Shown one piece after another: positions 18,020 through 26,867 of a DNA stretch of 54,798 nt. Under the pieces are notes generated by a model. It had not been told where the DNA came from. It searched no databases and saw only the letters and a program-made list of their open reading frames with translations. The stretch's first letter is position 1, and each line of letters begins with the position of its first letter. Both the position numbers and the translations under genes were made by a program. The DNA comes from Lysobacterales bacterium (GTDB lineage Bacteria > Pseudomonadota > Gammaproteobacteria > Xanthomonadales > SZUA-36). The stretch covers positions 1 to 54,798 of the forward strand of contig JABDPF010000050.1 in assembly GCA_013042915.1 (NCBI GenBank), read 5' to 3'.

Positions 18020-19351
18020 CTAGCTGAGGTTCTGACCGGCACGTTTCAAGTCCGGCTCATGATCTTTGAGTAGTTGACGGCGAATCAGTTCGCCCGGTTC
18101 ACCTTGCAGGCGACCCAGGCGCTCGGCGGTTTCGCGTGGTACATCCAAGTGCAACATCCAATGGCCATTCTGCGCGATTCGCTCTTCGCTGACCACACCC
18201 AGTTCGAACAATTGGGCGCGCAGCGCGCCGAAACGACCGGGCAATTCGATCCAGCGCTCAACGCGTTCGGCCGCCAGCAAACTGCTGATCGCCTCGAGCA
18301 GGTCCTCGACGCCTTCGCCCGTTTGCGCGGAGATGAACACGCCCACCGGCTTGCCGTCCTCATCGCGCTGAACCCGCGCGGCCTGCTCGCTGCGGTCGAT
18401 TTTGTTGAATATGCGGATCGATGGAATCTGGTGCGCATCGATGGACTCCAACACCGATTCGACGTCGTGCTGACGCTCGACCCGGTACGGGTCGGAAATG
18501 TCGACCACGTGCAGCAACAAGTCGGCCTCGCGCGCCTCCTGCAGCGTGGCGCGGAAGGCGGCGATCAATTCGTGCGGCAGGTCGCTGACAAATCCGACCG
18601 TGTCGGCCATCAGCACGTCCCCGCAGTGCATACCGCGGATTTTTCGCACGGTGGGATCGAGCGTCGCGAACAGCAGGTCCTCCGCCCCGACCGTAGCGCC
18701 GGTCAGGCGGTTGAACAATGTGGATTTACCCGCGTTGGTGTAACCCACCAGCGCGACGACCGGGGCCCGCGACCGTTTGCGCTGCCGGCGGCTCTGCTCT
18801 CGTTGCCTGGCCACCTTTTCGAGCCGGGTGCGCAACTGCCTTATGCGCTGCCCGATGAGGCGCCGGTCGGTTTCCAGCTGGGTTTCGCCCGGGCCGCGCA
18901 AGCCGATACCGCCCTTCTGGCGTTCGAGATGCGTCCAGCCGCGCACCAGGCGGGTCGATAAATGGCGAAGTTGCGCCAGTTCAACCTGGAGTTTGCCTTC
19001 ATAAGATTGGGCGCGCTGGGCAAAAATATCGAGGATCAGCGTCGCGCGGTCGAGCACGCGGCACGAGCACGCTTTCTCAATATTACGTTCCTGGACGGCG
19101 CTCAGCGACTGGCTGACCAGCACCAGGTCGGCACCGGTCTCCTCCACGGTTGCGGCGAGCTCTTCGATTTTTCCGCTGCCCACGTAATAGCGGGCTTCGG
19201 GTTTGTCGCGTGGAGCAGCCACCACGCCCACCACGTCGGCCCCGGCCGATCGGGCCAGTTCCTGGAATTCATCGAGGGCATCCGGGCCGGTTAGCCGGAA
19301 TTCGGGATGCAGGATGAGGGCGCGGTCGCCGCGCTCGGCTCTATCGATCAA
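18020..19351 (-). CDS. hflX: Ribosome-associated GTPase HflX
   Basis: HflX binds the 50S subunit and can split stalled 70S ribosomes under stress. The 443 residues include the N-terminal HflX domain with the Gly-rich GGIGLRGPGETQLE (147-160) and a basic coiled region, then the G domain: G1 GYTNAGKST (203-211), the switch region DLLFATLDPT, G3 DTVGF (250-254) and G4 NKID near 315. It follows hfq by 28 bases, the conserved arrangement. Confidence 0.95.
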   Translation of the reverse strand: MIDRAERGDRALILHPEFRLTGPDALDEFQELARSAGADVVGVVAAPRDKPEARYYVGSGKIEELAATVEETGADLVLVSQSLSAVQERNIEKACSCRVLDRATLILDIFAQRAQSYEGKLQVELAQLRHLSTRLVRGWTHLERQKGGIGLRGPGETQLETDRRLIGQRIRQLRTRLEKVARQREQSRRQRKRSRAPVVALVGYTNAGKSTLFNRLTGATVGAEDLLFATLDPTVRKIRGMHCGDVLMADTVGFVSDLPHELIAAFRATLQEAREADLLLHVVDISDPYRVERQHDVESVLESIDAHQIPSIRIFNKIDRSEQAARVQRDEDGKPVGVFISAQTGEGVEDLLEAISSLLAAERVERWIELPGRFGALRAQLFELGVVSEERIAQNGHWMLHLDVPRETAERLGRLQGEPGELIRRQLLKDHEPDLKRAGQNLS

Positions 19352-19379
19352 GCGAGGCCAACCTTACGGAGCTCCGGGA

Positions 19380-19610
19380 TCAGCTTTCATCCTCTTCGAA
19401 GACCCGCACGTTGCGCGCCGGCACCACGGTGGAAATGGCGTGCTTGTAAATCATCTGGCTGACCGAATTCTTTAGCAGCACGACAAATTGATCGAAGGAT
19501 TCGATCTGTCCCTGCAGCTTGATGCCGTTAACCAGGTAAATTGATACGGGTACGCGCTCGCGGCGCAATGCGTTCAGGAAGGGTTCTTGTAATGACTGAC
19601 CTTTGGACAT
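19380..19610 (-). CDS. hfq: RNA chaperone Hfq
   Basis: Hfq is a hexameric Sm-like protein that pairs small RNAs with target messages. The 76 residues hold Sm1 ([20 protein letters not shown]) and the Sm2 motif [10 protein letters not shown]. The C-terminal tail is very short compared with the 102-residue E. coli protein, as in Pseudomonas. The start has GGAGAG just upstream. It lies between miaA and hflX as in most gammaproteobacteria. Confidence 0.97.
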   Translation of the reverse strand: MSKGQSLQEPFLNALRRERVPVSIYLVNGIKLQGQIESFDQFVVLLKNSVSQMIYKHAISTVVPARNVRVFEEDES

Positions 19611-19686
19611 GTCCGCTCTCCGGGGTTATTGCCGCTTATTACAATTCTGTTATCGCGGTTTCTGTTAGGTAGGTTCTCGGAACGGT

Positions 19687-20622
19687 TTATTCAAGGAATT
19701 CGCGCACTTTTTCAAACACCTGATTCTGCGCGCCTTCCTCGGTCGGATCATACCACAGTGCGTCGCTCTCTCGCCTCAACCAGGTCAACTGCCGCTTGGC
19801 CAGTTGGCGTGTCGCGGCGATGGCCTTGTCTCTCATTTCGCCCGGCCCGTACTCACCGGCCAGAAAGCCCCAGGCCTGGCGATAGCCGACACAGCGCATG
19901 GACGGCAACTCCGGATACAGATCCCCCCTCTCGAGGAGTCCCTGCATTTCTTCCAGGAAGCCCTCCTGCATCATGATGTCGAATCGCTGTTCAATCCTTT
20001 CGTGCAGCACGCTTCTGGGCTGCGGGCAGGCAACGAGTCGCAGCACGTCGTAATCGAGGGCGGGCGATCCCTGCTCGGCCTGCAAGGCGCTGATCGCTTG
20101 GCCGGTCAGTTCGATGACCTCGAGCGCACGCTGGATTCGCTGCGGATCGTTGGGGTGTATCCGCGCTGCCGCCAGCGGGTCACGCTCGGCAAGGCGACCG
20201 TGCATGGCGGGCCAGCCCACCCGGGCTGCCTCGGTTTCGAGCCGGGTGCGCACCTCGTCATCGGCAGCCGGAAGCTTTGCCAGGCCTTCGACCAGGGCGC
20301 GAAAATACAGCATCGTGCCACCGGCGAGCAGGGGCACCCTGCCCTGCGCCGTGATGTGCGCCATCTCGATGAGAGCATCCTCGCGGAATTCGGCCGCCGA
20401 GTAGCTCTCGCGGGGATCACGGATGTCTATCAGGGCGTGCGGAGCGGCAGCCAGGGTGGCTGCATCCGGCTTGGCGGTGCCGATATCCATGCCGCGGTAG
20501 ACCAGCGCCGAGTCGACGCTGATGATGTCGACCGGAAACGTTCGGTGTAAGTCGATGGCCAGGGCCGTTTTGCCCGAGGCCGTCGGCCCCATCAGGAAGA
20601 TGGCGCGGGGCCTGGTGTTCAT
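19687..20622 (-). CDS. miaA: tRNA dimethylallyltransferase MiaA
   Basis: MiaA adds a dimethylallyl group to A37 of tRNAs reading codons that start with U. The 311-residue protein has the P-loop GPTASGKT at 12-19, the [16 protein letters not shown] substrate motif and the [10 protein letters not shown] motif. The ATG at 20620-20622 is chosen because it overlaps the mutL stop as ATGA and begins [14 protein letters not shown]; the frame is open 24 codons further upstream but only inside mutL. The next gene is hfq, 76 bases downstream. Confidence 0.95.
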   Translation of the reverse strand: MNTRPRAIFLMGPTASGKTALAIDLHRTFPVDIISVDSALVYRGMDIGTAKPDAATLAAAPHALIDIRDPRESYSAAEFREDALIEMAHITAQGRVPLLAGGTMLYFRALVEGLAKLPAADDEVRTRLETEAARVGWPAMHGRLAERDPLAAARIHPNDPQRIQRALEVIELTGQAISALQAEQGSPALDYDVLRLVACPQPRSVLHERIEQRFDIMMQEGFLEEMQGLLERGDLYPELPSMRCVGYRQAWGFLAGEYGPGEMRDKAIAATRQLAKRQLTWLRRESDALWYDPTEEGAQNQVFEKVREFLE

Positions 20623-22409
20623 CGCCCGCGCAAAAACAGCCGGTCCAGGGTGCCCATGTCCAGTTGCACCCAGGTGGGCCGCCCGTGGTTGCAATGGCCC
20701 GACCGTTCGGTTCGTTCCATGTCCCGCAGCAGCGCGTTCATTTCGGGAAGCGTGAGTTGCCGGTTGGCGCGCACCGAACCATGACAGGCCATGGTGGACA
20801 GAATCTCATTCGTTTCGGTTTCAACACGCCGGCTGCTGTCCGCGCTGGCCAGGTCGGACAGCACATCGCGCAGCAAACCCGCCGCATCGGAACGCGCCAG
20901 GAGAGCCGGCACTTCTCGGATCACCGCGCTCTCCGGGCCGCTGCGATCGACGCAAAGGCCCAGGGCGGCGAGCTCGTCCACGCGCTGCTCGGCCAGTTCG
21001 GCCTCCGCCTCGCTGAGCTGAACCTCCACCGGCACCAGCAGGCGCTGGCCGCGAATACCGCCGTCATCGTAACGCGCCTTCAGTTGCTCGTAGGTGATGC
21101 GCTCGTGCGCCGCGTGCATGTCGGTCAAGACCAGGCCGTGCGCGTTCTGGGACAGAATGTACACACCGTGCAGTTGCGCGAGCGCGAAACCCAGCGGCGG
21201 GACCTCCTCCGCATTTTCAGCCCCGTCTTCGTCCGGTGAAGACGCGGGAAGCGATTGCGGACTGCCAAGCACCCGGGCGTACATGCCGATCTGTTCACTG
21301 ACCGGCAGCGACATGCCGGACTGGGTGGAATGCCCTCCTGACAAGGCACCCGGGTAGGATGGCCCGGGCGATGCGCCCTCGATCAGGCCGGCGCCGGGCC
21401 GCGGTGCACCGGACCCGGCGTCCGCCAGGGCCCGGTGCAGGGTGGAATAAAGAAAGTCGTGCACGGTGCGTGCTTCGCGGAAACGGACCTCGCTTTTCTG
21501 TGGATGGACGTTCACGTCCACCCCCTCCGGCGGTAATTCCAGGTACAGCACGAAGGCCGGGTGGCGACCGTGGTACAGCACATCCTGGAAGGCCGAGCGC
21601 ACGGCGTGCGCCACCACGCGGTCGCGAATGGCGCGACCATTGACGAAGAAAAACTGACGATCTGCCCGGGCCCGGTTGTAGCGGGGCTCTGCGACCCAGC
21701 CACGCAGTCTCAGCCCGCCGCGCTCCTCGTCGAGCGCCACGGCGTGCTCAAGAAACTCTTTGCCCATCACCCGGCCCAGACGTGTTGCCCGGCCCGCATC
21801 GTCCGGCGCGGGCGCAAGCGCGCTGACCGTGCGACCGTTGTGCTCCAGTTCGAATCCGACGTCAAACCGCGCCAACGCAAAACGCCTTAGCAACTGGTCA
21901 ACGTGGTTGAACTCGGTTCGCTCTGCGCGCAGGAACTTGCGTCGGGCCGGCACGTTGTAAAACAAATCCTCCACGGCCACCCGCGTGCCCGCTTGCACCG
22001 CGTCCGGCTCGGCCTCGGAAATTGCACCACGGCGGACCTTGACTCTCCAGCCGTGTTCCGCCCCCGCCCCGCAGGAGGCGAGGTCCATCCGGGCGACCGA
22101 GGCGATACTCGGCAGGGCCTCGCCCCTGAATCCCATCGTGGCCACTTTTTCCAGGTCGTCGAGGCTGGCGATCTTGGACGTCGCGTGACGTTGCAGAGCG
22201 AGTGCGAGTTCGTCGCGTCCCATCCCCTGTCCGTCGTCGCTCACCCGGATGGATTGCCGGCCGCCACGGGCCAGCGAGACCTTTACGTGCCGGGCCCCGG
22301 CGTCGAGGCTGTTCTCGACGAGTTCCTTGACGACCGACGAAGGCCGCTCCACGACTTCGCCTGCTGCAATCTGGTTGACGAGGTGGTCCGGAAGGGGCTT
22401 GATGGGCAT
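20619..22409 (-). CDS. mutL: DNA mismatch repair protein MutL, endonuclease type
   Basis: MutL links mismatch recognition by MutS to strand incision. The 596 residues have the GHKL ATPase domain ([33 protein letters not shown]) and a C-terminal dimerisation domain. The latter carries [12 protein letters not shown], which fits the nuclease pattern DQHA-x2-E-x4-E apart from Met for Gln, and CNHGRP near the end. It is therefore probably an intrinsic endonuclease rather than a MutH-dependent MutL. The ATG at 22407-22409 is selected since conserved sequence starts at [10 protein letters not shown]; the frame extends 40 codons upstream without conservation. Confidence 0.94.
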   Translation of the reverse strand: MPIKPLPDHLVNQIAAGEVVERPSSVVKELVENSLDAGARHVKVSLARGGRQSIRVSDDGQGMGRDELALALQRHATSKIASLDDLEKVATMGFRGEALPSIASVARMDLASCGAGAEHGWRVKVRRGAISEAEPDAVQAGTRVAVEDLFYNVPARRKFLRAERTEFNHVDQLLRRFALARFDVGFELEHNGRTVSALAPAPDDAGRATRLGRVMGKEFLEHAVALDEERGGLRLRGWVAEPRYNRARADRQFFFVNGRAIRDRVVAHAVRSAFQDVLYHGRHPAFVLYLELPPEGVDVNVHPQKSEVRFREARTVHDFLYSTLHRALADAGSGAPRPGAGLIEGASPGPSYPGALSGGHSTQSGMSLPVSEQIGMYARVLGSPQSLPASSPDEDGAENAEEVPPLGFALAQLHGVYILSQNAHGLVLTDMHAAHERITYEQLKARYDDGGIRGQRLLVPVEVQLSEAEAELAEQRVDELAALGLCVDRSGPESAVIREVPALLARSDAAGLLRDVLSDLASADSSRRVETETNEILSTMACHGSVRANRQLTLPEMNALLRDMERTERSGHCNHGRPTWVQLDMGTLDRLFLRGR

Positions 22410-22477
22410 CCGCGTAGGATAAGACGCGCCCTGAGTGCAGGCAAGGAAACATGCGGGGCTTGTCTTCGAACGGGACC

Positions 22478-22532
22478 GCGCCGAAGGGACATCCTGTCCC
22501 GTCGGCGCTCGATTGGCCGTCCGGGCCAATCG
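22478..22532. repeat. Paired hairpins with TCC-type loops
   Basis: Two adjacent stem-loops lie between the prolyl oligopeptidase stop and mutL. The first pairs GCGCCGA (22478-22484) with TCGGCGC (22502-22508) and GGGACA with TGTCCC around a TCC loop. The second pairs CGATTGGCC (22510-22518) with GGCCAATCG (22524-22532) around GTCCG. Loops of the form (A/G)TCC also occur in both inner hairpins of the repeat at 8549-8669. They could end the peptidase transcript, but no U-tract follows in either direction. Confidence 0.7.
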
Positions 22533-22560
22533 TCCCTATGCGCTCCGAATACTCAGCGGC

Positions 22561-24708
22561 TCACTCCGAAAGCTGGTCCCACAGGTAGCTGTAGATCAGG
22601 GCCTCGTTGCGCGCGGCCTGGGTATTGTCGGAGGCGCCGGCGTGTCCGCCCACGGTGTTTTCGAAATACAGCAGGTCGTGGCCCATCTCGGCCATCCGGG
22701 CGACCATCTTGCGGGCGTGTGCCGGGTGAACACGGTCGTCTCGGGTCGAGGTCGTGAAAAACGCCTTTGGGTATTTCGCCTGCGGATCGAGGTTGTGATA
22801 GGGGGAATAGGCCTTGATGAATTCCCAGTCATCCGTATCCGGATCACCGTATTCGGCCATCCAGGACGCGCCGGCCAGCAGCTGGTTGAAACGCTTCATG
22901 TCCAGCAGCGGCACCTGCACGACAACAGCGCCCCACAAATCCGGCCTTTGGGTCAGCATCACGCCGGTCAACAGGCCACCGTTGGAACCGCCCCGAATGC
23001 CCAGGTGCCCGGGTCGGGTCACCTTGCCGCGAACCAGGTCCTCACCCACCGCGATGAAGTCATCGTAAGAACGTTGCTTGTTCTCCTTCTGGGCCGCCTG
23101 GTGCCAGGCCGGGCCGTACTCACCACCGCCGCGAATGTTCGCAACCACGTAAGCGCCACCGCGTGCCAGCCAGCTGTGGCCCACCGTGGCGCTGTAGGAC
23201 GGCGTGCGGCTGATCTGATACCCGCCGTAGCCGTACATCAGTGTCGGCGTGCTGCCGTCGGCCACGAACCCTTTTGGCAAGACCAGGAAATACGGCACCC
23301 TTGTACCGTCCTTGCTCTCAACGAAGTGCTGCTGCACGTCCATGCCGTCGGCATCGAAAAATTCGGGAAGGGACTGCTTCGCAACCACGGTCTTGCCCCC
23401 GTCCGGGCTGTGGTAAAGCGTGTCCGGGCGCAGAAAACTCTCGTAGTTGAAGAAGAAATCGTTGGTCTCGTCGGACGCCGCCACAAGGGCGATCGAGCCG
23501 TTCGCCTCCGTCTCGATCTTTTCGCCTGTCCACTTGCCGTCCACCCATTCGAACCGCATCAGGCGGCTGACCACGTCGTCGAGCAAATTCAGGATCAGGT
23601 AGTCGCGAGTGCTGCCGACACCCGCCCGGGACAGAAAAACGGTCGCCGAGGGCTCGAAGACCACCTGGAACTCGCGGGCGCCCGCCATGAAGCGATTGAA
23701 ATCGACGGACAGCAGTGAGCCCTGCAGGAACGTCTTGCCCGCTACATCCCAGTCGGAACGGAGGCTGACGAGCATCTGTCCTTTGTGAACACCGCGAAAC
23801 ACCGCGTCATCCGGAATCTCGATGCGCCGACGCTCACCGCCGTCATCGAGCAAGAAACTGTGTCTCGTGAAAAAGCCCGGCGTTCGGTAGGCAATATCGT
23901 AAGGCACGTCGCCATCCCAGGTCCGGTACGCACCCGCGGACACGTCGGTCGTCTCTCCTTCGAACACCACGGGCGCGTTTTCGACTGCTTCACCGCGCCG
24001 CCACAGACGCGACAGGCGCGGATAGCCCGATTCCGTCAGGCTGCCGTCGCCAAAATCGGTCCCCACGAACACGGTGTTCTCGTCCAACCAGCTGAGCGAA
24101 CTCTTGGCTTCCGGCAGATAAAAACCGTCCGCAACGAAGTCGCCCGCTTCGACATCGAATTCCCGCACGACCGTCGCGTCCGCTCCGCCCCGGGAGAGAT
24201 TGACCAGGCACAGACGATACTCCGGGCGCAGACAACTGGAGCCCTTCCAGACCCAGTCCTCGCCTTCGGCTTCGGCCAGCGCGTCGATGTCGAGAAGTAT
24301 TTCCCATTCCGCCGATCTCGCCAGGTAGCGCTCGAGCGTCATCCGCCGCCACAAACCACGCGTGTGGTCCGCGTCCTTCCAGAAATTGAATACATGCCCG
24401 CCACGCAGACCCGGACGCGGGATGCGCTCGTCCGAGTTGTAGATTTCCAGGTTGCGTTCGAACAGCGGTTGGAAGGGAGGCAGGGCCTCGAGGTACCCCA
24501 ATGAAGCCGTATTCTGGTCTTCCACCCAGGACAGGGCCCGCTCGCCCTCGACCTCTTCCAGCCAGAGGTACGGGTCCTCGGCGAGGGCCGGTGGCGACGG
24601 TTCGACCTCGGATTCCGCCAGGATTTCAGCCTCCCCGGCATTCGGGGCTTCGTTGCTGCATGCCGTCATCGTTAACAGTGCGGCGGCCAGAGCGAGTAAT
24701 TTCCACAT
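22561..24708 (-). CDS. Prolyl oligopeptidase family protease (S9A), lipoprotein
   Basis: The 715-residue serine peptidase is predicted to cleave short proline-containing peptides. The signal sequence ends in a lipobox (LLTMTAC, Cys17), so it should be a periplasmic or outer-membrane lipoprotein. An N-terminal beta-propeller is followed by the alpha/beta-hydrolase domain with nucleophile Ser575 in GGSNGG, acid in STRDDRVHP (657/658) and His689 in GGHAGA; YGYGGYQ and ANIRGGGEYG are family hallmarks. It is the last gene of the gdhB-nadK cluster on the minus strand, 28 bases after the kinase-like gene. Confidence 0.93.
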   Translation of the reverse strand: MWKLLALAAALLTMTACSNEAPNAGEAEILAESEVEPSPPALAEDPYLWLEEVEGERALSWVEDQNTASLGYLEALPPFQPLFERNLEIYNSDERIPRPGLRGGHVFNFWKDADHTRGLWRRMTLERYLARSAEWEILLDIDALAEAEGEDWVWKGSSCLRPEYRLCLVNLSRGGADATVVREFDVEAGDFVADGFYLPEAKSSLSWLDENTVFVGTDFGDGSLTESGYPRLSRLWRRGEAVENAPVVFEGETTDVSAGAYRTWDGDVPYDIAYRTPGFFTRHSFLLDDGGERRRIEIPDDAVFRGVHKGQMLVSLRSDWDVAGKTFLQGSLLSVDFNRFMAGAREFQVVFEPSATVFLSRAGVGSTRDYLILNLLDDVVSRLMRFEWVDGKWTGEKIETEANGSIALVAASDETNDFFFNYESFLRPDTLYHSPDGGKTVVAKQSLPEFFDADGMDVQQHFVESKDGTRVPYFLVLPKGFVADGSTPTLMYGYGGYQISRTPSYSATVGHSWLARGGAYVVANIRGGGEYGPAWHQAAQKENKQRSYDDFIAVGEDLVRGKVTRPGHLGIRGGSNGGLLTGVMLTQRPDLWGAVVVQVPLLDMKRFNQLLAGASWMAEYGDPDTDDWEFIKAYSPYHNLDPQAKYPKAFFTTSTRDDRVHPAHARKMVARMAEMGHDLLYFENTVGGHAGASDNTQAARNEALIYSYLWDQLSE

Positions 24709-24736
24709 CGGTCAATCTTCCTTCGTCGGTTCATTC

Positions 24737-25630
24737 TCAAAGAGCCAGTCGGGCCAGGATACGCTCACATTGCGCGTAGTACCCCGAGCCGAACAGGTTC
24801 AGGTGATTCAGCAGATGGTACAACTGGTAAATGGGCTGCCGCGCCTCGTACCCGTCCCGGAGCGGCCATTCATCGGTATAAGCCGAGTAGAATTCAGGCG
24901 GAAACCCTCCGAACAAACGGGTCATGGCCAGGTCGGCCTCGCGATGCCCGTAGTAGGCTGCCGGGTCGATCAGACAGGCATGGCCGTTTTCGTCCGCCAG
25001 GTAATTGCCGCTCCACAGGTCGCCATGCAGCAGGCTGGACGGCTCGATGGCCTGTTCGAGTTGATCCCGGATCCGGGCCGCGCCACGTTCGAGCCATTCC
25101 AGCAAATCCGCACCATGACCTCGACGTTGCGCAAGCCGGGCCTGGAATCGCAAGCGGCGCTCCAAAAAAAAATCCGGCCAGTCTCCGCCGTCTCCGACCC
25201 CGGCCTGTTCTTGCGTCCATGGGCCGCTGACCGGCTGGTTGAGTTGGGCCGTGGCGCCAATGTAGTTGTCGTGCGCAAAACCGCAGGCCGGGCCGCGGTG
25301 GCGGTGCAAACGGGCGAAATTACGCCCGAATGACGCGAAGAAGTCGGGGCGCTGAGGCGCCGATTCAACGTACTCCAGGACCAGCGCGCCAGGTTCCACG
25401 GCCAGCACCTCAGGAACTCGGATGGCGCCGGCGGATGCCAGGGCGGACAGCCCTTCGGCCTCGCGCTCGAACAAGTCGACGGCTTGGCTTGCTCGCTTGA
25501 CAAACACCCGGCTGCCATCCTCGAATTCGGCGATTCGGGCATCGGCGATGCAGCCACCCCCCACGGAGTTCATTGCCGTGGGCGGTCCCCTCTCCAAGCG
25601 GTCGAGAATCGCGGGATAGTCCACGTGCAT
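24737..25630 (-). CDS. Fructosamine kinase family protein
   Basis: The 297-residue protein has a kinase-like fold of the FN3K/APH type. Visible features are the ATP-binding lysine in VFVKRAS (Lys45), the catalytic loop LLHGDLWSGN (His202, Asp204) and the metal-binding Asp222 in LIDPAAYYGHREADLAM. Bacterial members phosphorylate protein-bound ketosamines, a deglycation repair step; the true substrate here is unknown. Its ATG shares one base with the stop of the phosphatase gene upstream (TGATG). FN3K-like kinases are often found next to low-molecular-weight tyrosine phosphatases, as here. Confidence 0.9.
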   Translation of the reverse strand: MHVDYPAILDRLERGPPTAMNSVGGGCIADARIAEFEDGSRVFVKRASQAVDLFEREAEGLSALASAGAIRVPEVLAVEPGALVLEYVESAPQRPDFFASFGRNFARLHRHRGPACGFAHDNYIGATAQLNQPVSGPWTQEQAGVGDGGDWPDFFLERRLRFQARLAQRRGHGADLLEWLERGAARIRDQLEQAIEPSSLLHGDLWSGNYLADENGHACLIDPAAYYGHREADLAMTRLFGGFPPEFYSAYTDEWPLRDGYEARQPIYQLYHLLNHLNLFGSGYYAQCERILARLAL

Positions 25631-26091
25631 CAGTCCCCGTCAAGCTCCTCCAGCAGGATGCTGCAGGCGTCCTCGAGGATGTTCAGAACATTTTCGAAAC
25701 CGTCCGAGCCACCGTAATACGGATCGGGCACCTCGTCGATGCGGTGGCGCCGGCAATAGTCGGTCATGCGCACCACTCGGGCGCCCTGCCCGGTGTCCCG
25801 CTCGGCCACGTCCCGGTAATTGGCCTCGTCCATCGTCACGATCAGGTCGAAGTCGCCGAAGTCCCCGGCCACCACGCGTCGCGCCCGGCTATCCAGCGAG
25901 TAGCCGCGGCGCGATGCCGCCTGGCGCATCCGGCTGTCGGCCGGCTCCCCCGCGTGGTAGCCGATGGTCCCGGCCGAGTCGATTTTGAAACGATCGTCGG
26001 CGCCGGCGTTCTCCACCAGCTTTCGGAATACGCCCTCGGCGGCGGGTGAACGGCAGATATTGCCCATACACACGAAGAGAACTCGTTTCAT
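25630..26091 (-). CDS. Low-molecular-weight protein-tyrosine phosphatase
   Basis: The 153-residue cytosolic enzyme dephosphorylates phosphotyrosine or low-molecular-weight phospho-compounds. The P-loop CMGNICRS at Cys8-Arg14 and the general acid Asp123 in DPYYGG are intact. Its one-base overlap with the fructosamine-kinase-like gene suggests the two act together, possibly in repair of glycated or phosphorylated products; that link is inferred from context. nadK lies eight bases upstream. Confidence 0.93.
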   Translation of the reverse strand: MKRVLFVCMGNICRSPAAEGVFRKLVENAGADDRFKIDSAGTIGYHAGEPADSRMRQAASRRGYSLDSRARRVVAGDFGDFDLIVTMDEANYRDVAERDTGQGARVVRMTDYCRRHRIDEVPDPYYGGSDGFENVLNILEDACSILLEELDGD

Positions 26092-26099
26092 CGGGCCGC

Positions 26100-26867
26100 C
26101 TACAAAAACTGCTCGTCGAGAATGCGCTGCTCCAGCGAGTGATCGGGGTCAAACATCAACTTCAGCGCAGTTTCCTTGTCCTCGAAAACATCCACGCTGA
26201 TGACGTTGCGGATCTCCTGGGCATCGGCCGTGGCGGCCACGGGGCGCTTGTAGTAATCCAGGATTTCAAAACGAATACGCACCGAAGACGGCAGCACCGC
26301 ACCACGCCATCGGCGGGGGCGGAAAGGCGAGATCGGCGTCAACGCCAGGGCGTCGGTGCCCAGCGGCAGGATCGGGCCCTGCACCGACAGGTTGTAAGCC
26401 GAACTACCGGCCGCCGTTGCTACCAGCACGCCGTCGCACACCAGGTCTTCGACCTTGACGAGGTCGTTGACCAGGATTCGGATATGGGCTGCCTGGTTGA
26501 CTTGCCGCAAGAGCGCCACCTCGTTGATCGCCAACGCCTGCGACTCGCCGCCCCCCTCGGTGGCGGCGATCATGCGCAGGGGGTTGAGCTCGACCCGGTT
26601 GGCCTCGCGCAGTCGCTCGTACAGGTCGTCCTCTCGAAAACGGTTCATCAGGAATCCGACTTCGCCGAGCTTCATGCCGTATACCGGCAGGTCGGCAGGT
26701 AGATGTCGGTGCAGCGTGCGCAGCATGAAGCCGTCGCCGCCGAGGGCGACGATGACATTCGCTTCCTCGATCACAGACTGCCCGTAACGGGACCGCAGGA
26801 CGTCGGCCTTGGCCTCGGCGCCGTCAGCCTGGCTGGCGACGAAGTGGATGGCGGGCTCGGTTTTCAT
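26100..26867 (-). CDS. nadK: NAD kinase
   Basis: NAD kinase makes NADP from NAD. The 255-residue protein has the phosphate-binding GGDG at 43-46, the Asn115-Glu116 pair in AINEVALL and CDGVLVATAAGSSAY. The last motif departs from the usual TPxGSTAY (Pro to Ala, Thr to Ser), which is noted as odd. Length and the stretches ALTPISPFRPRRWRGA and LFDPDH-like FDPDHSLEQRILDEQF resemble the short Xanthomonas-type enzyme rather than the 292-residue E. coli one. It overlaps gdhB by four bases, pairing an NAD-consuming kinase with an NAD-dependent dehydrogenase. Confidence 0.92.
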   Translation of the reverse strand: MKTEPAIHFVASQADGAEAKADVLRSRYGQSVIEEANVIVALGGDGFMLRTLHRHLPADLPVYGMKLGEVGFLMNRFREDDLYERLREANRVELNPLRMIAATEGGGESQALAINEVALLRQVNQAAHIRILVNDLVKVEDLVCDGVLVATAAGSSAYNLSVQGPILPLGTDALALTPISPFRPRRWRGAVLPSSVRIRFEILDYYKRPVAATADAQEIRNVISVDVFEDKETALKLMFDPDHSLEQRILDEQFL

